Shown one piece after another: positions 11,512 to 21,597 of a stretch of 30,074 bases of DNA. The translations under genes and the position numbers were made by a program. The stretch lies in contig JAEUWP010000354.1 in NCBI GenBank assembly GCA_018524725.1, positions 1-30,074 on the forward strand. Reading direction: 5' to 3'. Origin of the DNA: Podaxis mareebaensis. Its lineage: Eukaryota > Basidiomycota > Agaricomycetes > Agaricales > Agaricaceae. The notes under the pieces are model-generated. The model was not told where the DNA came from and did not search any database. It was given only the letters and a program-made list of their open reading frames with translations. Positions within the stretch are counted from its first letter, which is position 1. The number at the start of each line of letters is the position of its first letter.

Positions 11512-12389
11512 TTGGACCTTGTGTTATTATAATATATAACCCACTATCTGCTTGTCTCATTAGAGGGAAAGGTCAGTTCTAAGTCCTTGTAAGTCTTTTC
11601 TTGATACACAAAGGCATCTCCCTTGCACTTCAAAATACTTAATTCCAGCCCCTCAATAATGATAAGGTCATCAAAAAGATACCTAAATGATGGTAAGGTG
11701 TTTACAATGATGGGTCTATGATGGTCATGCATTGATAATGATGGTTTAATATATCATTGTTCCACAGATGATGGTAATATGCTGGTCATCTCACCAACAT
11801 GCTTTTATCCAGTTAGGCAATATCTCACAAGGATGTTTTTATCTGGCAATTTCAGTACATGAATTCATTTGCTTGGTATTCTCAGAGCCAACATCTTCTA
11901 AGTATCTGATATGTACAAAATGATGTCAGAGTTTCTTAAGGTCCCCAAGTCAATAATATCTTTTGGATGTTTTGCTGATGTCCTTCACATCAATTGGATG
12001 TCTATGGAATGCCTCTACCTTATGGAGTGTAGTGAACCCTGGTCTCGGACAGGGTCATACAAGTCACAGGAAGAGCAGTGGTTGAGATGGACTTCATTTC
12101 TTTCATTGCTGGTCTCATCTTTGAACATTTGTCTCTCTCCTCTATCTACTCCTGGTTGTGCATATGCATAGTTAGGCATAGACTGCTATCAGGCCCCACA
12201 TAATAAATCATTGAGAATTAAAAAAAAATTGAAACTGCCAATGGGCGTAGTTACCTAGTATGCACCCACCACGCCCCAGCAGTTAGTTTGCTTGTAGCAG
12301 TATAGAAATGCAGCATATAACAACAGCAACAGCACATAGCATGTGACACTAAGCACCTTCCGAACACGATGATAATCAGACGCTCATTC
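11512..12389. other. Gene-free stretch upstream of the NACHT gene
   Basis: No coding region is recognisable. Base composition shifts from AT-rich, CpG-poor sequence (to ~12240) to more balanced, CpG-containing sequence approaching the gene at 12461. The shift probably marks the edge of the host gene island. Confidence 0.45.
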
Positions 12390-12425
12390 CACGTGTGCCC
12401 AAAACCACGACCTCTGCCCTTTATA
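12390..12425 (+). promoter_or_regulatory. Possible core promoter of the NACHT gene
   Basis: A CACGTG palindrome (12390-12395), a bHLH-type binding site, lies about 65 nt before the chosen ATG, and a TTTATAT box lies at 12420-12426, about 35 nt before it. Position and sequence fit a fungal core promoter, but such motifs also occur by chance. Confidence 0.3.
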
Positions 12426-12460
12426 TCGATCACTCAAAAGCCAAGAACTCGAAGAACGGC

Positions 12461-15165
12461 ATGGAAAGCGAAAGGAGTTCAAAGAAGAAACGAACCTTTC
12501 TCTCGTCTTTTTTCCGCAGAAAGTTGCGGGGACGTGATTCACACTCGATGATACAAGAGTCGAGGCGTCCAGACAATATTAGACTTTCACCAGGTCCATA
12601 TCTAAGTAAGCCTTCGCCAACTATCATCTACATTCTAATGCAGATCGCTTCTTGTAAGGCGGAGAACATGTATCTGATCATCATCGAGATGACTCGGGGA
12701 CGTCGGACTCAGATGGATCATCCTGGACGAAAGAGTGTTCGTCTAGAGGTACAGACAGAAGCCTTCCTCTGCTTGTTCGCCTCCTAAGCTTTCCATTCTC
12801 CAACAGGTCCTTTTTCCAATTGTCGAGATTTTGCTGTGTATAAACCTGTGATGAATGAGGTGCAGAACATTCACGTCCACGCTACCGAGCGTGATGATGG
12901 CGATGAAGGTGTGCTTCCGTCGAACCCATGTGCCTTGATGGCTTATTGAACTGAAATTCCTGCTTGTATTCCTAGTAACTTCTTGGCAAATGCACCATAT
13001 TCTTGCTGGAACGTCATTCGACTCGCTCGATGATCACTGGCCTTCTCAGTGCCATGAAGACACTCGTACAGATATCAGGGACAGGATCCATCGCTGGATC
13101 CATGACGAGGACCGCGATAAGAAGCTTTGTTGGCTTTCTGGGCCTGCAGGTGTGGGTAAAACCACAATCATGCGAGCTATCGCGGAAGCCGAATCCGATA
13201 ACTGTCTCGTAGCCACAATTTTCTTCTCCAAGTCGAAACCCAACTATTTGGAACGCATATTCCCTACAATCTCCTACCACCTCTCGTTGAAGGATCCTTC
13301 ATATAGGGCTTACATGGGCGAAATCAGGCGGACCGATCCCTTTTATTATCAGAAATCATTGAAAAACCAGTTCGAGAAACTCTTTGTCATCCCCTGCTCA
13401 CAAAGGAGGCTTCTCGACGATACTCAAGCCTGGGTGATTATGCTTGATGATTTGGACAAGAGTAGAGGAGTTGCAGGAGAGAACGACTCGGGATACGTAT
13501 TAGCGCAAAGGACTATTGTCAGTCTCATAAGTGCTTTCGTGCAAGAACACCCCGCGGTACCTCTCGTCTGGATAATATCAAGCAGGTCGGAGCATCACCT
13601 TACCGCGGCATTCTCTCACCCGAACGTTTCCGCTGGCTTCTTCAGGGAGGATATTTCTATAGACTCTGCTGAAGCTTGTCAGGATGTGGAACGGTATCTC
13701 AGAAGCGCCCTCTCCAGTACGGTCCTCCAATACCCGTTCCACTTCGTTGAATCGGAGCCTTGGCCCTCCACGGATGATGTCCTTTTGATCACATGTGCCG
13801 CTTGCGGATTCTTTATCTTCGCAGTAGTAGTCGTCCGATTCATTCAGGATCCTTCTATCGGGAACCCCATTGACCGCCTCGCTGATGTCCGCTCCACGAT
13901 CCAAAAAACAACGCCACTCGACCGTCGCTCCACGGGTCCCAACCCTTTCGCTACACTGGATATGATGTATACCGAAATCCTTCAGAGGATCTCCTCAGAG
14001 ACGTACGAGGATACCAGAAGACTTCTCGCTTATTGCTTCTTTAAACAGCCAAATTATTCGCTGGTACAGATTTGCAATTTGATGGGGATTGAACGTCATA
14101 TTGCTTACGTTGCCCTTCAAAACTTGCACTCTGTTCTGAACATTCCCCCTCCCGACCTTGCCTATCAGTACAATGTCAGGGCGTTCCATCGCTCCTTCGC
14201 AGACTTCCTTTTGGACACAAAAAGGTCTCAGAATTTCGGAATTGGCCCAGCGCACTTAACAAAAGTCACCGAAGAATACTGGCACGCGTATTTCAGAATC
14301 CTCCAACAGGCGGTCCGCCATGGTGAGCAGGCCCTGATTATTTCTTTCGTTCATCAATGCAGTACTGACTACAGGAAAGGTGCATCGAGTATTTCCCTCG
14401 TGTGGCAGAGTGGAAGCCCAGAGAAAGATAAAGGTCTTCGGCTGAGCCTCCTCGAGGAAGCTCAGAATTGTTGGGCCTCCACTCTCACAACAATGCGACC
14501 CATTGGTTCCTCTGTTGGATTGGCAGGCCCGTGCAACCTCTTCGTCTGCGCTCCGATATCCAATCTACTAGAGACGCTCAAACAAATGGATTTCAGTAGA
14601 CTCGACAGGTACATGCCACAAACAGGTAGCTCCGTACCTACTGACTTCTTGGATTCCCTGGGAAACCTCTGCCGCGTACGTCGTAGGTTTATGGTTTCGG
14701 CGGGCTTATACTCACACCGTATGAAGCTCTTCCCTAAAGAGGTTGAGCGGAGCGGACTAGTTGAACATGTCACTTTCGATTCCTTGGATCTCAATCATGT
14801 CGACCCCGATATACAGCGAGTTCGCTACCTACTTGGACCCACTACTGTATTGAAGGTTCGCCGTATTCGAGGTACAGACCTTTGATAACTCATACCTCTT
14901 ATGACAGGACACCTGGGACGTCGACCTCCTGAGCTCACGCCAGAAGAAATTTGCGTCCACCCCAGTCATGATATGGGGCTACAGGGGTTCGACAACTGGC
15001 GCACTCTTCAAAATTAATGTTGATTCTGAAGATCCCGACGTAGTCCATCCCCGCAACTCTGGATTCACCAAGGGTGCTGACGGGGAAGGAGACAGTAAAG
15101 CTGAGGGGTCACAGTGTGATACATGGGAAGTCTATTTTCTTCCGTATACCCGACAAAAGATGTAA
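12461..15165 (+). CDS. NLR-like STAND NTPase with NACHT domain, five exons
   Basis: Proposed exons: 12461-12605, 12659-12748, 12807-12908, 12976-14855 and 14908-15165. Introns are 52-67 nt with GT...AG ends and consistent phases, giving 824 residues. The NTPase has Walker A GPAGVGKTT (residues 168-176), Walker B VIMLDDLDK (266-274) and a sensor-like IISSRSE (~312-318). The preceding CHEDTR...I..WI segment is typical of basidiomycete NACHT proteins. Residues 1-112 are basic, then Ser/Asp-rich, and contain PFSNCRDF, resembling the linker seen before NACHT in related fungal proteins. No known effector domain and no WD40, ankyrin or TPR repeats are visible; the last ~300 residues are unassigned. 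Fungal NLRs are thought to act in non-self recognition and regulated cell death; this role is inferred. The first intron donor (GTAAGC) is well supported. The last one (GTTCGC) is weaker; without it the protein would end at 14885. No premature stops were seen, unlike in the flanking elements. Confidence 0.8.
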
Positions 15166-15273
15166 TTAGTAGGAATGATGGGAGACCACCCTTCCTGGAT
15201 GGTTTTACGATTGGATAAATCTATCTTATGTACAGTACCAAGGCAGTTCTAAGTGAACCTGGCGCATCTGAGG

Positions 15274-15831
15274 CAGGGATGGCAAAAGCCAGGATTATCC
15301 AGGCATGACTGTAGCCGTGCATAATGATTATGCAGTCCAAAGTGGATTATTGATAATACTCAGTCCTGTATACCTTAATAACTATAGATAGCTCGATAGT
15401 GGCCTTGGATTAAAATTGGATTATTCCCGATTATTGTTGATTTTCAGGAGGTCGGGTGATTGACGTCATAATGCGATTAAAATTGGATTATTCCCGATTA
15501 TTGTTGATTTTCAGGAGGTCGGGTGATCGATGTCATAATGCAATTAAAATTGGATTATTCCCGATTATTCTTGATTTTCAGGAGGTCAGGTGACCAACGT
15601 CATAATGCGATTAAAATTGGATTATTCCCGATTATTCTTGATTTTCAGGGCAATGTATAGGTCAGTCGACTGACGTTGCAATACACAGTTAATCAATGTA
15701 TATTTAAAATAATCCAAAATAATCCATTCACTCATGCCAGGATTATTCATTCCGAAGTGCTATTTTTGCATGCACTTATCTTTGAATAGACATGAACACC
15801 AACTTATCTGGATAATGGGAGTCCATCCCTG
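15274..15831. mobile_element. Probable non-autonomous hAT-like element (MITE)
   Basis: The 558-bp interval starts with CAGGGATGG and ends with its exact reverse complement, CCATCCCTG, resembling hAT terminal inverted repeats. A weaker inverted match lies further in: ATCCAGGCATGA near 15297 against the complement of TCATGCCAGGAT near 15735. GGATTAT motifs recur throughout, as expected of subterminal transposase-binding sites. No coding sequence is present. The 8-bp target-site duplication expected for hAT was not found (ATCTGAGG on one side, AGTCTATG on the other), so the call rests on the termini and internal structure. Confidence 0.5.
15406..15649. repeat. 67-bp tandem repeat, ~3.6 copies
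   Basis: Units start at about 15406, 15473, 15540 and 15607 and are nearly identical. Each carries TTGGATTATTCCCGATTATT and a GATTTTCAGGAGGTC block; the fourth unit breaks off after GATTTTCAGG. Most differences are C/T or G/A, many at CpG sites (GACGTC, GATGTC, AACGTC). The array sits inside the hAT-like element. Confidence 0.9.
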
Positions 15832-16079
15832 AGTCTATGGGTGTATGTGGGTTCCAGTTGGTCCAAACCCTGTTTGTAATCTATGAGGTAGTAGTGTTCG
15901 AGATCTGCAGACATTGATATTTTTGTCACATGCTGCCATCCTTGGTGGTAATTAGATAATTAATGCTAAGGTGACAATCACGCGGCTTTTTGACCACTCC
16001 TCACCTTTCACAACATCAACACTCTACATCCCAGTATCAAAGCAAACTACATCATTCAACTGCACTCCCTAGCAAAGTA

Positions 16080-16838
16080 ATGCCTATAGAAATGTGGTAA
16101 GTATGATTTGCCTTCTGCATTACCCAAATATTCTGGTACTTACTGGTGCCAGGGAACTGGTCAACATTCAAAATGAGAATGCTACTATGGAAGGGGCCAA
16201 GGATACTGGCCATGATTCTGGATGGGAAGACACAATCCAGGTGCAAATTAGAGATCCTCAGGAGACAGGTGATGTTGAGCTGCAGCTGAATGATGACCAA
16301 GGTGAGTTTCCAAGTTGTCACCATAGACAGAATACTTACCTTTTACTGTCGAGGCATGGCTCTCATGGTCTGCCATGCCATAGACAATGCAAATGCAACC
16401 CACATGATACACCATGTCAATGATATTGTAGCACCTTGCACAGTCTGCTTCATCAATCATCACATAGGGGTATGTAGCATCGACCTCGAGCATGGCAACC
16501 ACCTGGTCCATCACCACATGGGGGCACATCACAACCCTGAGTATAACAACAGCATGCAATCCAAAGGCAGAGGTGGCTGGGACCATGAATGGAACAAGAT
16601 AAAATGTGATACTGATCCATTCACTGATGACAGTGGTTATGAGGCCAATACAGAAGACCCCATTTTTGATGAGGGCACTGTTGTTAGTGAGGAGGGTAGC
16701 ATCATTGGCAAGGAGGGCACCATTGTTGGCAAGAAGGGTAGCATCATTGATGAGGAGGGCACCATCATTGGTGAGGAGGGTAGCATTGTTGATGAGAGTG
16801 GGTATGATGGGGATTGCAAAGAGGGGTCTGATATCTAA
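16080..16838 (+). CDS. Small three-exon gene of unknown function
   Basis: Proposed exons 16080-16096, 16153-16301 and 16354-16838 give a 216-residue protein starting MPIEMWELV. Both introns are fungal in size (56 and 52 nt) with strong donors (GTAAGT, GTGAGT), AG acceptors and matching phases, the main reason to believe the model. The protein has an acidic N-terminal third (GHDSGWEDT), a His/Cys-rich centre (APCTVCFINHH, HHHMGAHH) and an acidic tail with six 7-residue repeats (EEGSIIG-like). No family is recognised and no signal peptide or membrane segment is seen. It converges on the 3' end of the KDZ pseudogene and may be cargo of that element or an old host gene. The opposite strand is also open here but lacks comparable splice support. 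The region is CpG-poor, like the adjacent repeats. Confidence 0.4.
16668..16793 (+). repeat. Six 21-bp units coding a 7-residue repeat
   Basis: Six in-frame units encode (D/E/K)(E/K)G(S/T)(I/V)(I/V)x, in which S and T alternate from unit to unit. The repeat length keeps the frame, so copy number can vary without breaking the gene at 16080-16838. Confidence 0.85.
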
Positions 16839-17260
16839 GGCTACTCCCATCAGGTAAGTCTAATTGTTTTTTAAGCTGAGGAAAGGGTTACTCACCATAA
16901 GTGCCTGCATGTCAGCATTGTGAAGCATTCAGAAATGGGTGTCCATGTATCTAGATCTGCACATAGTACTAGAGAATATATTAGCTTTTGTGCTGAATTA
17001 AGAGAACAGAGATGAGTGCCACAACCAACTATCTTGTTACTCACCAATCATAAATGCCAGGACCTACAATATCTTGTTTCTGATATGGGTTATATCACTC
17101 AAACAAGATCAGTCCACAAAGAAGTCTGAATATATGAATATATTACAGCCATTCTTGGGACAAGTATGAAGCCAATCTACAGTTGAAAAGATCCCTTGAA
17201 ATGGGGAAAAGGAATGAAACCAGTAATATTTTCCAGAGATGCATTAAGTGACATACCAAG
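16839..17260. other. Gene-free stretch between convergent genes
   Basis: No coding region is recognisable. A strong donor-like CAGGTAAGTC lies at 16851, just after the stop of the + strand gene, and could mean a further exon or an alternative 3' end. Otherwise the stretch is AT-rich and CpG-poor. Confidence 0.4.
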
Positions 17261-20200
17261 CTACATTTTCCACTGCTTCCAGCACTCAGCTGCCAGTAAA
17301 GCAAATATATGAGCTTGGCATTGCATGTAGCACATGTTACCCATGTTCAGTTTAGCTAACTTGAGCCATACCTTGCTCATCCATGAGAAGGACTGATGTG
17401 TTCACTGAAACTCTTCTTCCAGGATCTCAAGCTCTTCCTTCAATCAGTCTAGAGCTGCTTGCTCATGAAACCATTGCACACAGTCAACTAGTAGATGTCA
17501 GTGAGTGTAACACTTGAAGCATAGTCACTTACATTCAATTAGCCATGTATCCTCTGATATACCTGCCAGCTTTCCCACTGACCAGAACCATGGATTTTCC
17601 TTGGTTGAATCACCAATTGCATGAGGTAACCAAATATTCTTCCCCCACAGCTGACTTTCATCCAATGGATGTAACCCTTCTTTGTCCACATTACAACCCA
17701 AGGAGATAAGCACTGAACATGAGCACATATAATGCACCTTTAGCATTGCCATCCTGGACTTAATCTCCATGAGCTCTGCCTGTGTCCACCTGCCAATACT
17801 TTGACTTCCTGGATTGATCCATTTGTGGGTGACAAGGTGGTTGTACTCATGGATTGTATCTTGTAAGTTGGAAAGGATGTTGAACATATGACCAAGTCAA
17901 AGTTCAAGTTCAACTTTGGTGGCTTCCATGAGCCCATAAAGCTGTCACTGATCAGGAGTGAACACTGAGGGTAGGAGGAGCACTGTGCATTCTGGTTTGT
18001 CCTTGTCAATTGGAGGTAACAGTCTCAGAGAGGAACATAGTTTGTGCTGCATGATCCTCCAACTTTGCAGAGAAGCAACCAACTGTGCACATTCATGCTC
18101 AATATCTGAATCTGTCACCTGGTGAAGCATTGCCCTGAATTGATGTCAGAGCATTATATACAACTAATGGATACATGTAAACTCACTGGAAGGTCTCAAG
18201 CTCAAGACCATATCAGATAAAGCCCATCAAGCCTGCAAAAGTTGATTGTTCACCCTTTTCCAGTAGGGCAGAGTAAGCCTGCTGTTGTGAAGGCACTATG
18301 TACACAAGAATCAGAACAGATATAGCAGAAGAAAGCCATTATTTACTGTTTCCTTGAACCTGATACAACTTGGACTTGGAATGGGTTACTGGGGTCATTG
18401 ATTTCCACTTCACCAATAAGCACTCCAATATCATTCTTGAGAAACTGGCAAAGCTTTTGTTTTTATTCACATATATAGCCTTCCATTTTTTGCACTGCTG
18501 TGATAGGAAACAGGCTGTAGGACAGTCAGCAATCATCATGGATTTCAAGGCCCATGACATACATAGTTGGTGCAGCTTAGTCCAATTCCAATACCTGTTG
18601 AAGTCATCAAGGGTATCATGTCTATGACCTGCATTTTGCTCCTTGGTGAAGGCTGCAGCATGGTTTTGCTCAGACCATGCACTCTCAATACCCTCACCAC
18701 ATGTCATTCCAGAGTAAGGCTCATAGATGAAGGAATGATTGATTTGGCAGTCCACATTGTGCCCATTGATGTGCATCTTTGGAACAGCTCCTTGGATACA
18801 CTTCAGTAGTAGAACAAATCCAGGAAAATTATGACAGATGCATTCACCCAATTTCTTTGAAAACTGGCACCAAATATCATAACTGAGGGAGATTGAGTTC
18901 AGGCAACAGCCTTCCACTCCAAGTGCATTGAATAAGGCATAGTCTGTCTTGATGTAGCTATGGAAAGATCAGCCTCAGTAAAATACTAAGCATGAACTAG
19001 CCTCACACTTCTCCCTTGTCAAGATCCACCATCCCCTGCAGTAGATAGAAACCATGCTGAGCACATTGGATGGCAATGACACCCAACACCACAGCATCTT
19101 TGAATTTCAATTAATCTTGTTGCCAAACTGCCTTCAATTTTGAACAGATAGAGTGCTATAGCCAGCAAGCCTGTAAGTAATAATCATAAATGCCATCAGA
19201 AAAAACACTGACATCTGCTTTGTTAGATATGGACTTGAGATATTCTTGGTACTTGTCATTGTCAACAAAATACACATTGCCAGCATTGAGAGCTTTGTCA
19301 AATGGGTCATCATTCTTCTTTTTATGCTGAAGCCAGAAATTTCCATCAGCTGAGACAAAGAGCATGTATAAGTGGCTAGGTTTCCATTAGCTTAAGAGTC
19401 ACCCATAAAACTAGAAGTCACCCATGTCTTCTCATCAGGAGCAAGTTCCATCACCCACTCCTCAACATTGAGGCCAGCTTCAGGACAAGTAGGACATCTC
19501 ACAACAAGGGACCCAGGATGCTGGTGAGTCAGGATACTATCAATGTTGTGATCCTGGCCTGAATAGTGACAGAGTGCCAGATAACACCAAAGGTGCATAG
19601 TGATCTTGAACTCTTTGTAACAGTCCTATGAATCAAGTTAGAGTGCAAATGAGCATACAGATGCATGGACTTACCAGAACATTCTGGGGGAACACAGCAT
19701 CTGTGTGTTTCCACAGAGCATCAAAGTAATCATATGCTGAAATTTTGGCACTCAATGAATGTCAGTGAAAGTCATCAAGAATGTGAAAAGTAAAAACAGT
19801 CTGTGGTATGTCAAGAGTTGGTGGGAATAACTGATGTTGAATAAGTTGGAGAGCTCTGTCTTGACTATGAGTGAAAGGCCAGCAATTGCAATAGAGGATT
19901 TGCCAATGGTGGACTCCATTTATATGGATTACAACAAAGGTGTAGGGTGCCCCAGATTTATAAGGGCATTTGTCTCCATTATGGCCCAGATATATGATGT
20001 GCCCAAGATCATACAAGGAAGCTTTTTCAAAGAAGTTCTCCATCCATCTCTGTATATGGTGGAAGGGCTGTTGGCAATGCCTTTGCACAATGCAGTTGGA
20101 GCAGAGGGGGATATGGTCAAAGCATTCAAGGCAGCAGAACATTGCTCTCTGATTTTCTCCTCCTTCTAGTGAAGGAGAAGATTGGCAAGCCATGCAAGGT

Positions 20201-20542
20201 CCACCAGCCCCATCCCTGACTTCTAATGAAAGAATTTGATCCTGAATTTCCTTCAATATATCCAAAGTGAAAATCACTAGTTTTGTCAACATGCACTGAG
20301 AAAGAATTAGTACATGAATGCCTGTGAGTGAATCAAAATGTCCACCTGCTTCTTTTTGTGTGCTTTCACACCTTGAATGTCCCCAGGTATCATGTCAGTG
20401 CTCTCCACCATCATATTTGTTTTTTCCCCATCTACTGAGGTGTTGACTATGAGAGTACAGTCTTTACATGATTGTCTTGCCTTCTTCACAGGCAATGGTG
20501 CATCATTGAGGGCAAAGATACCAACTGGTTTCTTGCATTTCC
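17261..20542 (-). pseudogene. KDZ-type transposase gene with CxC2-like cysteine cluster, multi-exon, decayed
   Basis: The minus strand carries the pieces of a KDZ (Kyakuja-Dileera-Zisupton) transposase in order. A basic N-terminal exon (20542-20307) precedes the CxC2-like cluster (20292-19762: CMACQ, CCLECFDHIPLCSNC, then WMENFF and LGHNG..CP). The core follows: CPTCPEAGLNVEEW (~19480), SADGNFWLQHKKK (~19345), CAQHGF (~19060), YDIWCQF (~18875), GHNVDC and CGEGIESAW (~18700). The C-terminal coiled region (18130-17261) has EEEFQ...THQSF. Typical introns separate several exons, for example 51 nt between the first two and one at ~19630-19680 with a GTAAGT donor. Stops inside conserved blocks (TGA at 19762 after LDDFH, TAA near 19108, TGA near 17405) make a working protein unlikely. 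KDZ elements are DNA transposons abundant in Agaricomycetes. Exact exon edges are uncertain, and no terminal inverted repeats were identified. Confidence 0.8.
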
Positions 20543-20576
20543 CTATTGATAGAGTTGTTATGAATGAGAGTCAAAG

Positions 20577-20660
20577 GGTGGATGGCAGAGGGTGGATGGT
20601 GGAGGGTGGGTGGCAGAAGGTGGATTGCAGAGGGTGGATTGTGGAGGGCAGATTGTGGAA
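20577..20660. repeat. GGTGGATGGCAGA-type minisatellite
   Basis: About six imperfect units of 13-15 bp (AGGGTGGATGGCAGA, AGGGTGGATGGTGG, AAGGTGGATTGCAG and similar) lie just upstream of the first recognised KDZ exon. The rest of 20543-20886 shows no gene. Confidence 0.75.
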
Positions 20661-20886
20661 ACCAATTGGAAAAGGCATTAGTTGAGTTGTAGCTAGAGAG
20701 ATTAACACATACATCACTAGTAATGAGTTGGAAGTCAGAGGTTGGAGGTCCAGGAACCTGTAGGCAAGATCAGCTGGGACATATCAACAAATGATTCTCA
20801 GATCCAGCTACAAGAAAATCTCTAATTCATTATCCATATACATAAATCACAACAATCTCAGATATGAAAAAAGAAATACAGCCATA

Positions 20887-21596
20887 TCAAGATGCTAATG
20901 CTAAATCAGCAGTGGCAATTTTCTGCAAGGATTTGCCCTTGTTACCACCATGATAAGAAGTCAACTGGCACTGTTCTACACCATACTCTAAGATCTCAAA
21001 GTGAGCTCCAAGGTCCTTCCCATCTGCAAGACAATGAACCCACTGCTTTTTTTTGGCTGGAGGAACTGGGACTATGTAGAAATATGGGACAATGAGCTTC
21101 TCCTTTTGAATGAAAACTAGGACATGATTCCCATTGAGGCCTTTGTAGCAACCAACCTGCTTATCCCATTTACCACTCTCAAAGGCACCACAGCTGTCTA
21201 TCATCACTCAGAGAACCCCAAAAGTGTCATGATGGGGCAGTTTCATCAACCAGAAATCATGTGCTAGTCAACTAATTGTAAGTAGATCATCTAAACATTC
21301 AGGAAGCAATACCCATGAATGGAGGGGTCTGCCAAATGCCTGTCCATAAAATCTATGGTCTGGGGTCCAACATCATCCAAAGAAAGAGTGATTTTTTTGG
21401 GCTTGGGAGTTGATGCTCTTGTGGATATAGTCCTAAGAATTGAGGATGCCTCAGGTATACCAGTGACCTTTTCAAATTGATAGTCCTTCATAACTGTATA
21501 CCAATCACAAGTGTCCCTGATGGAGGACATTAGTGCACTATTGATTTCCAAAAATGAAACATACAGTTCAAAGGCCAGATCATAAAGATCCAGCAA
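20887..21596 (-). pseudogene. Fragments of an unknown protein gene upstream of the KDZ gene
   Basis: Two coding-looking blocks lie on the minus strand. Block 1 (21596-21291) gives about 100 residues starting LDLYDLAFELYVSFLE and including KPKKITLSLDDVGPQT. Block 2 (~21255-20887) includes LAHDFWLMKLPHHD, an in-frame TGA at ~21208, then MIDSCGAFESGKWDKQ and a segment rich in aromatic and aliphatic residues (LIVPYFYIVPVPPAKKK). A short intron may separate them, but its ends are not clear. No family is recognised. The upstream edge is cut by the LINE copy at 21598, which probably displaced or removed the 5' part. The order and strand suggest a companion gene or upstream exons of the KDZ element. 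Confidence 0.4.
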
Positions 21597-21597
21597 C

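Noticed and set aside
10121..12171. Short open frames in the gene-poor stretch (10121-10312, 11196-11423, 11911-12171)
   Set aside because: Under 90 codons, no protein features, no splice support; one overlaps the SINE-like repeat.
14872..14907. Intron with GTACAG donor near the end of the NACHT gene
   Set aside because: It would be only 36 nt and would switch to a frame that stops soon after; the 52-nt intron from 14856 fits better.
16248..16850. 200-residue minus-strand protein opposite the + strand gene
   Set aside because: The + strand has two well-formed introns with matching phases and the repeat reads as a balanced acidic repeat; the minus frame is a low-complexity shadow.
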